From Homoserinibacter sp. GY 40078 (lineage in GTDB: Bacteria; Actinomycetota; Actinomycetes; Actinomycetales; Microbacteriaceae): DNA of 64,000 nucleotides. Position 1 is the first letter of the stretch. The number at the start of each line of letters is the position of its first letter. The notes below the pieces were generated by a model. That model worked only from the letters and a program-made list of their open reading frames with translations. It made no database searches and had not been told where the DNA came from. The position numbers were made by a program, and so were the translations under genes. The stretch is taken from contig NZ_VRTZ01000001.1 in the NCBI RefSeq assembly GCF_008017545.1, positions 372,001 to 436,000 of the forward strand. The letters run 5' to 3'. This document shows, in pieces, positions 43,222 through 51,630 of this stretch.

Positions 43222-45513
43222 GTGAGCACCCCCTCGACGCATGTCGTCGACACCGTCGAGAACGCCGCCGCGACCCCCGAGAGGGAGCAGCCGTACGCGG
43301 CGCTCGGGCTCAAGACCGACGAGTACCAGCGCATCCGCGAGATCCTCGGCCGGCGCCCGACCAGCGGCGAGCTCGCCATGTACTCGGTGATGTGGAGCGA
43401 GCACTGCTCCTACAAGAGCTCCAAGGTGTGGCTGCGTCAGTTCGGGCAGAAGGTCAGCCCCGAGATGACGAAGAACCTCATGGTGGGCATGGGCGAGAAC
43501 GCGGGCGTCGTCGACATCGGCGAGGGCTGGGCCGTGACGTTCAAGATCGAGAGCCACAACCATCCGTCGTACGTGGAGCCATTCCAGGGCGCCGCGACGG
43601 GCGTCGGCGGCATCGTGCGCGACATCATCTCGATGGGTGCGCGGCCCGTCGCCGTGATGGATGCGCTGCGATTCGGCGCGATCGACCACCCCGACACGGC
43701 GCGCGTCGTGCCGGGCGTCGTCTCGGGCATCTCGTTTTACGGCAACTGCCTCGGCCTGCCGAACATCGGTGGCGAGACGTGGTTCGACCCGATCTACCAG
43801 GCGAACCCGCTCGTCAACGCGCTCGCCGTGGGCGTGCTGCGGCACGAAGATCTGCACCTCGCCAACGCGCGCGGTGTCGGCAACAAGGTCGTGCTGTTCG
43901 GTGCGCGCACCGGTGGCGACGGGATCGGCGGGGCGTCGATTCTCGCCTCCGAGTCGTTCGACGAGGGATCGGGCCGCAAGCGTCCCGCCGTGCAGGTGGG
44001 CGACCCCTTCATGGAGAAGGTGCTCATCGAGTGCTGCCTCGAGCTCTACCGCGGCGGCCTGGTCGAGGGCATCCAGGATCTCGGCGCCGCAGGCATCTCG
44101 TGCGCCACCTCCGAGCTCGCCTCGAACGGCGACGGCGGCATGCACATCGTGCTCGACGAGGTGCTGCTGCGCGATCCGACGCTCACCGCCGAGGAGATCC
44201 TCATGTCGGAGAGCCAGGAGCGCATGATGGCGGTCGTCGCGCCCGACAAGCTCGAGGGCTTCTTCGCGGTGACCTCAAAGTGGGATGTCGAGGCGAGCGT
44301 GCTCGGCGAGGTCACCGGCACCGGGCGGCTCGTCATCGACTGGAAGGGCGAGACGATCGTCGACGTCGACCCGCGCACGGTCGCGGTTGACGGGCCCGTG
44401 TACGAGCGACCCGTCGCCTACCCGACGTGGATCGATCACGTGAACGCGGATTCCGCATCCGCCCTGCCGCGGCCAGCGGGCGGTGCCGAGCTGGAGGCGC
44501 AGCTGCTCACGCTGCTCGGCTCGGCGAACCTGGCCGACAAGAGCTGGGTCACATCGCAGTACGACAAGTACGTGCTCGGCAACACGGCGCTGTCGTATCC
44601 GGACGACGGCGGCATGGTGCGCGTCGACGAGGGCTCGGGGCTCGGCTTCGCGCTCGCGACGGACGCGAACGGCCGCTACTGCTACCTCGACCCGTACCGC
44701 GGGGCGCAGCTGGCGCTCGCGGAGGCGTACCGCAACGTCGCGGCGACCGGCGCTGTGCCCGCGGCGGTATCGGACTGCCTGAACTTCGGGTCGCCGGAGA
44801 ATCCCGAGGTGATGTGGCAGTTCTCGCGCGCCGTGGAGGGGCTCGCCGACGGATGCCTGCAGCTCGGTATCCCGGTCACCGGCGGCAACGTGTCGTTCTA
44901 CAACCAGACCGGTGATGTGCCGATCCACCCGACGCCGGTCGTCGCGGTTCTCGGCACCATCGATGACGTCGGGCGGCGGGTGCCGTCGGGGTGGCAGGAT
45001 GCGGGCGACAACCTGTACTTGCTGGGCACCACGGCGCTCGAGCTCGACGGGTCGGCCTGGGCCGGTGTCGTGCACGGGCACCTGGGCGGCCTGCCGCCCG
45101 CTGTGGACCTCGACGCCGAGAAGAACCTCGCCGAGCTGCTCGCGGCCGCCGCGCACGAGGGCCTGCTCGCCGCGGCCCACGACCTCGCGGATGGCGGACT
45201 CGCGATCGCGCTCGCGGAGGGCGTGCTGCGGTTCGGCGTCGGCGCGCGGGTGTTCCTCGACGAGCTGATCGCGCGCGACGGTGTGGATCTCGCGACGGCG
45301 CTGTTCTCGGAGTCGTCGGGTCGCGTGCTCGTCGCGGTGCCGCGCGAGGAGGACGTGAAGTTCACCCGCCTCTGCGAGGGACGCGGTTATCCGGTGCTGC
45401 GCATCGGCGTGACCGACTCCGTCGCGGCCCTCGAGCTGCAGGGCGAGTTCACGCTCGCCGTGGACGACCTGGCGCAGACCTTCCGCGAGCCGTTGCGCAC
45501 CCACTTCGCCTGA
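43222..45513 (+). CDS. purL: FGAM synthase catalytic subunit PurL
   Basis: Encodes 763 aa from the GTG at 43222. It converts FGAR to FGAM with ATP, in complex with PurS and PurQ. Motifs: [12 protein letters not shown] near the active site, [32 protein letters not shown] and [11 protein letters not shown]. The length is that of the small PurL type that needs separate PurS and PurQ. Repeat A3 follows 20 bp after the stop. Confidence 0.96.
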   Translation: MSTPSTHVVDTVENAAATPEREQPYAALGLKTDEYQRIREILGRRPTSGELAMYSVMWSEHCSYKSSKVWLRQFGQKVSPEMTKNLMVGMGENAGVVDIGEGWAVTFKIESHNHPSYVEPFQGAATGVGGIVRDIISMGARPVAVMDALRFGAIDHPDTARVVPGVVSGISFYGNCLGLPNIGGETWFDPIYQANPLVNALAVGVLRHEDLHLANARGVGNKVVLFGARTGGDGIGGASILASESFDEGSGRKRPAVQVGDPFMEKVLIECCLELYRGGLVEGIQDLGAAGISCATSELASNGDGGMHIVLDEVLLRDPTLTAEEILMSESQERMMAVVAPDKLEGFFAVTSKWDVEASVLGEVTGTGRLVIDWKGETIVDVDPRTVAVDGPVYERPVAYPTWIDHVNADSASALPRPAGGAELEAQLLTLLGSANLADKSWVTSQYDKYVLGNTALSYPDDGGMVRVDEGSGLGFALATDANGRYCYLDPYRGAQLALAEAYRNVAATGAVPAAVSDCLNFGSPENPEVMWQFSRAVEGLADGCLQLGIPVTGGNVSFYNQTGDVPIHPTPVVAVLGTIDDVGRRVPSGWQDAGDNLYLLGTTALELDGSAWAGVVHGHLGGLPPAVDLDAEKNLAELLAAAAHEGLLAAAHDLADGGLAIALAEGVLRFGVGARVFLDELIARDGVDLATALFSESSGRVLVAVPREEDVKFTRLCEGRGYPVLRIGVTDSVAALELQGEFTLAVDDLAQTFREPLRTHFA

Positions 45514-45532
45514 CTGCTGCTGCTGTCTTCCC

Positions 45533-45606
45533 CGCGCTAGACATGTCTAGTGCGCGTCAGACACCCGCGCGGCGGTGTCTGGGCGGCCGCAGACATGTCT
45601 AGCGCG
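45533..45606. repeat. Family A folded palindromic element, copy A3
   Basis: CGCGC-TAGACATGTCTA (45538-45549), central AGACACCCGCGCGGCGGTGTCT (45559-45580), CAGACATGTCTA (45590-45601), GCGCG. The outer arms are complementary. It differs from copy A4 by only four or so bases. Confidence 0.87.
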
Positions 45607-46165
45607 GCCCCGCTCGCCCCCGCCCTGCCCCACCATGCGGCGGGAGCACCCGCACGTGGGAGCGGCGAAGAGCACGCCCGGCGGGAGTTGTTGCTCCCAC
45701 CGCCTGTCGGTTTCCCCGTCCGCTTCACCTCATCCGGCGCATCCCTCATCCGACATCCCTCCCTCGATTTGGTGCGCTTGGTGCCGAGAACACATCAGCA
45801 CTGACTCACTTACCTAGGCGAGCGAGGTGGGATGAGCTTTACCGGGGGGACGTCGATGTCCCCCCGCGCTCGCGGTCGATGGGAGAGCGAGCTGAGCATT
45901 CCCCGCCAACGGTGCCGTGACGGCGACCACGAACCCGCGCTCACGAACCGCCGGGAAGTGACATAGCCAACACCGCGTTGCCGCCTGCACTGCAGCGTCT
46001 GCTCACTTGCACGTAGGTATCAGTCTGAATGGCTCTCCAGCACTGCATTCTCGTTCCCCCAGCACTGCACTTCACCCAGTCGCGCACTTAATTCCCGCTG
46101 CGCAAGCGCTCAGTGCGCCCTCGCCGAAATACCTTATGGAGCTCATCACCACATTGGAGTTTGAG
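45607..46165. other. Gene-free region after purL
   Basis: No convincing gene is seen; frames here have poor composition on both strands. It holds a strong hairpin, GGGGGGAC-GTCGAT-GTCCCCCC (45844-45865), and a longer-spaced GGGAGC/GCTCCC pair near 45658-45698. Confidence 0.5.
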
Positions 46166-46597
46166 ATGAGATCACTATGCACGGCTGCACTCATGTTGGC
46201 GGCCGCACTATCAGTTGCCATGACAGGATGCGCCGCGTCGGTAGGCGACGTGAGATGCGAGTTCACTGTGCAATCACCGCATGCATCTTCCGGCAGCCCA
46301 GGCTGGATGGACGGCAAGGCAACCATGGTCTGCACAGGGGGCGTTGTGACCAACGCGCGGGCGGACATCAAGCTGCAAAGACGGTCGGGCGGGAAGTGGA
46401 GCGACGTCGCAGGTTCCAGCAACTCTCGCACGGCAGCGCAGCTCCAGTCGGGGCAGAAGTTCACGATCACTACTGGAGACGCTCGTTGCGTTGTCGGAAC
46501 CTACCGAACCGCCGTAAGGGGATCGGCGACCTTCAAGGGTGTCGGGTCGAAGTCCGCGCAGTGGCAATACCAGCAGGCGTCAATCACCAAATGCTGA
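46166..46597 (+). CDS. Small secreted lipoprotein, unknown
   Basis: Encodes 143 aa from the ATG at 46166 (GGAG at 46155-46158). A signal peptide ends in AMTGC, so Cys22 or so is the lipidation site. The mature part has several Cys (CEF, VCTGG, RCVVG, final KC) and beta-strand character, resembling small Ig-like secreted domains of actinobacteria. It has a lower GC content than its neighbours and lies between repeats A3 and A4, so it may be acquired. The function is unknown. Confidence 0.6.
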   Translation: MRSLCTAALMLAAALSVAMTGCAASVGDVRCEFTVQSPHASSGSPGWMDGKATMVCTGGVVTNARADIKLQRRSGGKWSDVAGSSNSRTAAQLQSGQKFTITTGDARCVVGTYRTAVRGSATFKGVGSKSAQWQYQQASITKC

Positions 46598-46975
46598 CTC
46601 GACGCGGGGGCTCGCCAACCTCGCGGGCCCCCGCCATCCCCTGGGCCATCATCACACCCGGAGCCTTCTCAGCGGTGGGTTTGAACGACTATCCGATGCT
46701 CGGGCACGGAATCGGAGGCGCGGGTCTAGTGACCGTGGGTAATCTCATCCATCGCCGCCGGGCGTCCGGAATGGACTTCCGTCGTCGCTGCTGTTTTCGA
46801 GGAGACACTCTGGGGGCGAGTCCTCTTGGCCCCCGAGTGGGCCGAGCTTGGGACTCGCATCGTCGCGCCATCGTTTGGCTTCGGCGCAGCCCGCGGAATG
46901 CTCGCGACCGCGCTCTCTGCGTTTGCCGCACATCATGCTTTCGTCGCCCAACCAATGGACGATTGGCCACCGTGA
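46591..46975 (+). pseudogene. Possible frameshifted gene remnant
   Basis: From the ATG at 46591, overlapping the lipoprotein stop, the frame reads plausibly (IPWAIITPGAFSAVGLNDYP, then GHGIGGAGLVTVGNLIHRR) to about 46765 and then becomes Arg/Cys-rich. Another plus-strand frame, open 46736-46975 without its own start codon, reads like protein (VVAAVFEETLWGRVLLAPEW, GFGAARGMLATALSAFAAHH). Joined, they would make a small membrane-like protein broken by a frameshift. It is equally possible that neither is real. Confidence 0.3.
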
Positions 46976-47042
46976 TCACTCACCGTTGACGACGGCGTCG
47001 CCCTCGGCCTGGCATCGGGCCTACTGTGGGGAGGTGCGTGAG

Positions 47043-47408
47043 GTGAAGAGGAAGCTCGCCGAGGCGATCGGCGAGTTCGGCTCACTCCATGGCTCAGCCA
47101 CGTCGTTCCTTCTCGTGCCGAGAGCGGCGGGCTGGATGGTGACGGTCGACTGGTGGACGCCCGACGAAGTGGTTGTCACGGCGGGGCCCGGGTATCGCGA
47201 GAGGATCGCGGGGCTCGATGATGAGGGCTTCGAAGCCGTACTCGAGGTTGTTTCCGCGATCATCGACGGCGACTGCGAGTTGCTGTACGCCGTCGAAGAC
47301 GGTCACTGGACGAAATCTGGGCAGCACGTCTGGTATCGACGTGGGGAGCGTCGCTCAGGCGTGCCCTCCGATGAGGATGTCCGGGTTCGCGCCCCCCGGT
47401 GGGATTGA
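47043..47408 (+). CDS. Hypothetical protein
   Basis: Encodes 121 aa from the GTG at 47043, with GGGAGG at 47029-47034 (a GTG at 47034 is an alternative). It is soluble and acidic, with no membrane helix. I do not recognise a family; the size and the lone position in a block between repeats recall small accessory or immunity-type proteins. Confidence 0.55.
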   Translation: MKRKLAEAIGEFGSLHGSATSFLLVPRAAGWMVTVDWWTPDEVVVTAGPGYRERIAGLDDEGFEAVLEVVSAIIDGDCELLYAVEDGHWTKSGQHVWYRRGERRSGVPSDEDVRVRAPRWD

Positions 47409-47540
47409 TGGCACATCTGGGCTGCAAGTCCCGCCTAATTCGGGTGAACGTTCCCCCATCCGCGTGCCCAGTTGCCCTCCGGGATGGTTGGGGGCAAGTT
47501 GACGCGCGGGTCAGCGACACCCAACTCAGGCCCGCGTCAT

Positions 47541-47614
47541 CGCGCTAGACATCTCTAGTGCGCGTCGGACACCCGCGCGGCGGTGTCTGGGCGGCCGCAG
47601 ACATGTCTAGCGCG
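47541..47614. repeat. Family A folded palindromic element, copy A4
   Basis: CGCGC-TAGACATCTCTA (47546-47557, one change), central hairpin GACACCCGCGCGGCGGTGTC, CAGACATGTCTA (47598-47609), GCGCG. Nearly identical to A3 and in the same orientation, about 2 kb away. It ends 7 bp before the SDR stop. Confidence 0.87.
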
Positions 47615-47621
47615 GCCCGGG

Positions 47622-48545
47622 CTACAGCGGGAAGCGGGTGGCGGTTCGGGACTCGGCGTCGGACCAGAGGGCCGCACCGAAGGCCGACGACGCGGAGGAG
47701 GCCACCGGGGTCGTCGGCACCGGGCGGCCGGCCAGCATGCGGCTCGGGCCGAAGTACATGCCGTTCACGGCATCCAGGTCGGCCACCGCACGCACCGACG
47801 GCCAGGCGCCGTGGTCCTTGCCCTGCCCCACCCATCCGGAGAGCGCCTCGCCCACACGAACCCCGAGCGGGTCGCGATCGGTGATGCCGGGCCGCTTCGC
47901 CGCATACGCGTTCGTCGACCAGCCCGGATGCGCGAGCAACGACATCCGCGAGTCCCCCGCCGCGGTGAGGCGGCGCGCGAGCTCCAGCTGAAACCCCTGC
48001 ACCGCGTGCTTCGAGAACGCGTACGCGCGGAACGGCTTGTACGTGCGATCCGACCACAGGTCGTCGGCGTCGAGCCGCACCATCCGCGTCGAGTCGCTGC
48101 CGAGGCCCACCACGCGACCGTCTGGGGCGAGGGCGGGGAACAGCAGCGTCGTCAGGGCGAAATGCCCCAAGAAGTTGCCGCCGACGGTCTGCTCGAAACC
48201 ATCGGCCGTGAGCAGGCGCGTCCGCGAGGCGATCACGAGCCCGGCATTGTTCACGAGCGCGTGCAGCGGCCGGAACTCCGCGATCCGCTCAGCGGCCTCG
48301 CGCACCGAGTCGAGCGACAGCAGGTCGAGCCGCACGTGCGCGAGCTCGGCACCCGGCACCCGTTCGCGCACCGAGCGCATCGCGAGCTCCGCCTTCTCGG
48401 CCGAGCGCGCCGCGATCACGACCCGCGCACCCGCACCCGCCAACTGCTCGACCGTGAAGTAGCCGATGCCCGCGTTGCCGCCGGTGACGACCACCGTGCG
48501 GCCGGCGAGTGAGGGAAGGTTCCGCGGATCCCAGGCGTCACTCAC
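47622..48545 (-). CDS. Short-chain dehydrogenase/reductase
   Basis: Encodes 307 aa from the GTG at 48545. The cofactor site is TGGNAGIG (about residue 20), then NNAG, a Ser in GLGSDSTRM and the catalytic YAFSK. It is of the retinol dehydrogenase/WWOX-like SDR group, probably NADP-dependent. The start overlaps the chorismate mutase stop (GTGA), so the two are co-translated, though no common pathway is evident. Confidence 0.87.
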   Translation of the reverse strand: MSDAWDPRNLPSLAGRTVVVTGGNAGIGYFTVEQLAGAGARVVIAARSAEKAELAMRSVRERVPGAELAHVRLDLLSLDSVREAAERIAEFRPLHALVNNAGLVIASRTRLLTADGFEQTVGGNFLGHFALTTLLFPALAPDGRVVGLGSDSTRMVRLDADDLWSDRTYKPFRAYAFSKHAVQGFQLELARRLTAAGDSRMSLLAHPGWSTNAYAAKRPGITDRDPLGVRVGEALSGWVGQGKDHGAWPSVRAVADLDAVNGMYFGPSRMLAGRPVPTTPVASSASSAFGAALWSDAESRTATRFPL

Positions 48546-48853
48546 GACTCGACGCCGCCGGCGAGCCGCTCGTGGTGATGGATGACCTCGGCCACCACGA
48601 AGGTGAACCACTTCTCGGCGAACTCGGGGTCGAGGTGCGCCTCCTCGGCGAGCGCCCGCAGCCGCGCCACCTGCACGCGCTCGCGCTCGGGCGCCGACGG
48701 CGGCATGCCGTTGGCCGCCTTCAGCCGCCCGACCTGCTGCGTGAACTTGAAGCGCTCGGCCAGCAGGTGGATGAGGGCCGCATCGATGTTGTCGATGCTC
48801 TGCCGGATTCCGGCGAGCTCGGCGATCGGGTCATCGGCAGCATCCGCAGTCAT
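48542..48853 (-). CDS. Chorismate mutase (AroQ type)
   Basis: Encodes 103 aa from the ATG at 48853; TACTCT six bases upstream gives a likely leaderless start. It has an all-helical AroQ fold with IRQSIDNIDAALIHLLAERF (Arg and Asp/Glu of the active site) and FKFTQQVGRLKAANGMPP. It converts chorismate to prephenate on the way to Phe and Tyr. There is no signal peptide, so it is the cytoplasmic form. Confidence 0.88.
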   Translation of the reverse strand: MTADAADDPIAELAGIRQSIDNIDAALIHLLAERFKFTQQVGRLKAANGMPPSAPERERVQVARLRALAEEAHLDPEFAEKWFTFVVAEVIHHHERLAGGVES

Positions 48854-48896
48854 GGCACGAGAGTACCGGTCGCAGCGGATGCGCGGCCGGGCGTCG

Positions 48897-49367
48897 TCAG
48901 CCTCGTTCGGCACGCGCGGGGCCATCATCGGCGCCATCGGGCCCCGGCGCCTCGGGGTCGCCGCCGACGTGCCGGATGATCTGCAGCAACGACATCCGCA
49001 GCACGGCTGCCTGCTCCACGGTCGGGAAGACGGTCGCCTCGATCGCCCCGATGCCGTCGAAGACCCGGCCGCCCTCCTCGGTGCGCTCGACGAGCTTGCG
49101 CCGCCGGTCGGACGGGTCGGCCACGAGCCGCACGTAGCCGGACCGCTCCAGGTGCTCGACCGTGCGTCCCATGGTCTGCGCGGTCACACGCGCACGGCGG
49201 GCCAGTTCACCGAGCGGAAGCGGATCGCGCTCCACGAGATGCAGCACGATCAGGCCCGCGTGGCTGAGCCCGATCCGCTCGAGCGACTCGCGCCACCGCT
49301 GCTCCACGAGTCGCGCGGCGACCGACAGCAGCCGCCCGGTGGGCCAGTCGTCTATGGTGTCGCGCAT
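48897..49367 (-). CDS. MarR-family regulator
   Basis: Encodes 156 aa with the winged helix LGELARRARVTAQTMGRTVE and the wing DPSDRRRKLVERTEEG. It is divergent from an MFS exporter that it probably represses. The C-terminus is a Pro/Asp/Gly-rich tail. Confidence 0.88.
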   Translation of the reverse strand: MRDTIDDWPTGRLLSVAARLVEQRWRESLERIGLSHAGLIVLHLVERDPLPLGELARRARVTAQTMGRTVEHLERSGYVRLVADPSDRRRKLVERTEEGGRVFDGIGAIEATVFPTVEQAAVLRMSLLQIIRHVGGDPEAPGPDGADDGPARAERG

Positions 49368-49391
49368 GCGGCTCCCTCGGGTCTACAGTGA

Positions 49392-49416
49392 CAATGCTCA
49401 GCAAGCTTAGCAATTG
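49392..49416. promoter_or_regulatory. Candidate MarR operator
   Basis: An imperfect palindrome around AAGCTT, with CAATGCT on the left and AGCAATTG on the right, between the marR and MFS starts and 10 bp before the MFS ATG. Confidence 0.5.
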
Positions 49417-49426
49417 GAGTTCCGCC

Positions 49427-51052
49427 ATGGAGCAGCCCGTCGAATCCGCCCGCACCCGCTGGCTCGGCCTCGTGGTCATCTCGATCGCCGTGGCGCTCAT
49501 CATCGTCGACTCGACCATCGTCAACGTCGCGATCCCGTCGGTGGTCGACGACCTCGGCATCAGCTCGACCGAGGTTCAGTGGGTGCAGGAGTCGTACACG
49601 CTCGTGTTCGCGAGCCTGCTGCTCGTGTTCGGAACGCTCGCCGACCGCGTGGGGCGCAGGCGCATGCTGCTCCTCGGCGTCACGCTCTTCGCCCTCGCGA
49701 GCGTGGCAGCCGCCCTCGCTCCGAGCGGTGAGCTGCTCATCGCGTCGCGCGTCATCCAGGGATTCGGCGGCGCGATGATCCTGCCCGCGACGCTGTCGCT
49801 GCTGAACGCCACCTTCACCGGACGCGAGCGCGGCATCGCGTTCGCGGTGTGGGGCTCCACGATCGGTGGCATGGCGGCGGTCGGACCGCTGCTGGGAGGC
49901 TGGCTCACGACCTACTTCTCGTGGCGGTGGGCGTTCGGCATCAATCTGCCGCTCGGCATCCTGATCGTCGTCGGGGCCCTGATCGTGGTGCGGGAGTCGA
50001 AGGCGCCGGATGCGGGACGCATCGACCTGGTCGGCGCGCTGCTCTCGGTGGTTCTCTTCACGAGTCTCGTCTTCGGCCTCATCGAGGGCCGCACCTACGG
50101 GTGGTGGACGAGCGCCGACGTGCCCGAATTCTGGACCCTCGGCGTCTCGCCGATCCCGTTCGCCTTCGCGCTCGCGCTCGCCGCGCTCATCGCCTTCATC
50201 GCCTGGGGTGTGCACCGCCAGCGCCAGGGCAGATCGACGATGATCGCCCTCTCGCTCTTCCGGCTGACGTCGTTCCGCAACGGCAACATCGCTGCGCTCA
50301 TCGTGTCGCTCGGCGAGTTCGGGGTGATCCTCTCGCTGCCGCTGTGGCTGCAGAACGTGCTCGGATACGACGCGCTCCAGACAGGGTTCGTGCTGCTCGC
50401 GCTCGCGGGCGGGTCGTTCATCGCTTCGGGGTTCGCGGGAGCGTCATCCGGCAAGGTCGCGCCGGTGTGGGTCGTGCGCGCCGGTCTCGCCTCCGAGATC
50501 GTCGGACTCGTGATCATCGGGCTCGTGATCGCCACCGACACCCCGTGGTGGCAGATCGCGCTGGGTCTGCTCGTCTACGGGTTCGGGGTGGGGCTCGCGA
50601 CCGCGCAGCTCACGGGAGTGGTGCTCGTGGACGTGCCGGTGGAGCAGAGCGGCCAGGCGTCTGGAACGCAGTCGACCTCGCGGCAGGTGGGGTCGGCGCT
50701 CGGCATCGCGATCCTCGGCACGGTGCTGTTCACCTCCCTCGGAGCGCAGCTCGACGACCGGCTGCCCGATCAGCTCACGGGTGACGCGCGGCAGCAGGTG
50801 GTCGATCTCGTGGTCGATTCGGCGGGTGCCGCGATCCCGTCGCTCGATGCGCAGTCGACGGATGCGGGGGATGCCGCCCGCGCCGCGTTCAGCGAGGCGA
50901 CGCGGCTCTCGGCCTTCACGGCCGCCGGGTTCCTCGGGGTGGGGCTCGTCGCGACGCTGGGGCTCAGCGCGCGTGCAGCTGACCGATCGCGAGGAAGCGG
51001 ATCGGCACCTCGATCAGCTCCTGCGGACCGTGGGGCGCCTCGCCGTCGATGA
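49427..51052 (+). CDS. MFS drug transporter, DHA2 type
   Basis: Encodes 541 aa from the ATG at 49427. About 14 helices; VDSTIVNVAIPSVVDDLGI and GTLADRVGRRRML are the DHA2 signatures. It is a probable multidrug exporter controlled by the divergent MarR protein. The last 30 codons run through the 3' end of the converging regulator gene on the other strand (89-bp overlap), giving an Arg/Ser-rich tail that may be a late extension. Confidence 0.9.
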   Translation: MEQPVESARTRWLGLVVISIAVALIIVDSTIVNVAIPSVVDDLGISSTEVQWVQESYTLVFASLLLVFGTLADRVGRRRMLLLGVTLFALASVAAALAPSGELLIASRVIQGFGGAMILPATLSLLNATFTGRERGIAFAVWGSTIGGMAAVGPLLGGWLTTYFSWRWAFGINLPLGILIVVGALIVVRESKAPDAGRIDLVGALLSVVLFTSLVFGLIEGRTYGWWTSADVPEFWTLGVSPIPFAFALALAALIAFIAWGVHRQRQGRSTMIALSLFRLTSFRNGNIAALIVSLGEFGVILSLPLWLQNVLGYDALQTGFVLLALAGGSFIASGFAGASSGKVAPVWVVRAGLASEIVGLVIIGLVIATDTPWWQIALGLLVYGFGVGLATAQLTGVVLVDVPVEQSGQASGTQSTSRQVGSALGIAILGTVLFTSLGAQLDDRLPDQLTGDARQQVVDLVVDSAGAAIPSLDAQSTDAGDAARAAFSEATRLSAFTAAGFLGVGLVATLGLSARAADRSRGSGSAPRSAPADRGAPRRR

Positions 51053-51605
51053 GCAGCGAGTCGCCCGGCCGCAGCGTGTAGCTGTGGCTGCCGTGGGCGT
51101 AGACCATCACGCCCTCGAGCATGTAGAAGAACTCGGTTCCGGGGTGCTGGAACAGCGGGAACACGGCCGACGACTCGGTGAGCGTCACGAGCGTCGGGTC
51201 GATCGCGCCGTCGATGCCCTTCAGGAGCCCGAGCTGACGGTACTCGTGACCGAGGCGCGTGCCGCTGCGCGCGGTCACGCTGCCCTGGCCCGCCGGGGTG
51301 AAGGCGGCCTCCCGCTCGGTGTCGACACCGCGGAAGAGGGCGGTGACCGGCACGGCGAGCGCGTCGGCGAGGCGCTCGATCGTGGAGAGGCTCGCCGAGG
51401 TCGTGGCCGTCTCGATGCGCGAGATCATGGCGCGCGAGATGCCCGATTTCGCGGCGAGCTCGGCGGCGTTGAGCCCCGCGGCCACCCGGTACTCGCGCAC
51501 GCGTGCCGCGATGACGGTCTCGAGCGGCGGCACCTCGCCCGTGGCATCCGTCGCCGCGGAACGGCCGGGGTCACCCTCGCGCGCGGCTCTGCTCCTCGTC
51601 GACAT
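50964..51605 (-). CDS. XRE-family regulator with C-terminal cupin
   Basis: Encodes 213 aa. The HTH is at about residues 30-85 (LNAAELAAKSGISRAMISRI); a cupin_2 domain follows with HPGTEFFYMLEGVMVY and LRPGDSLLIDGEAPHG. Such proteins often control amino-acid or polyamine catabolism and bind the small molecule in the cupin. It is the last gene of the minus-strand run that starts at the GmaS-like gene, 25 bp after the oxidase; TAGGAT eight bases before its ATG also gives it a promoter of its own. Confidence 0.88.
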   Translation of the reverse strand: MSTRSRAAREGDPGRSAATDATGEVPPLETVIAARVREYRVAAGLNAAELAAKSGISRAMISRIETATTSASLSTIERLADALAVPVTALFRGVDTEREAAFTPAGQGSVTARSGTRLGHEYRQLGLLKGIDGAIDPTLVTLTESSAVFPLFQHPGTEFFYMLEGVMVYAHGSHSYTLRPGDSLLIDGEAPHGPQELIEVPIRFLAIGQLHAR

Positions 51606-51630
51606 CGTCGCCCATCCTAGGCGGGCGGCC

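Noticed and set aside
45550-46100. Short open frames of 60-85 codons after purL
   Set aside because: They lack ribosome sites, codon bias and recognisable protein character, and several run through repeat A3.
45533-47614. CRISPR array or insertion sequence formed by the A3/A4 repeats
   Set aside because: There are only two copies 2 kb apart, with no spacers, cas genes or transposase.
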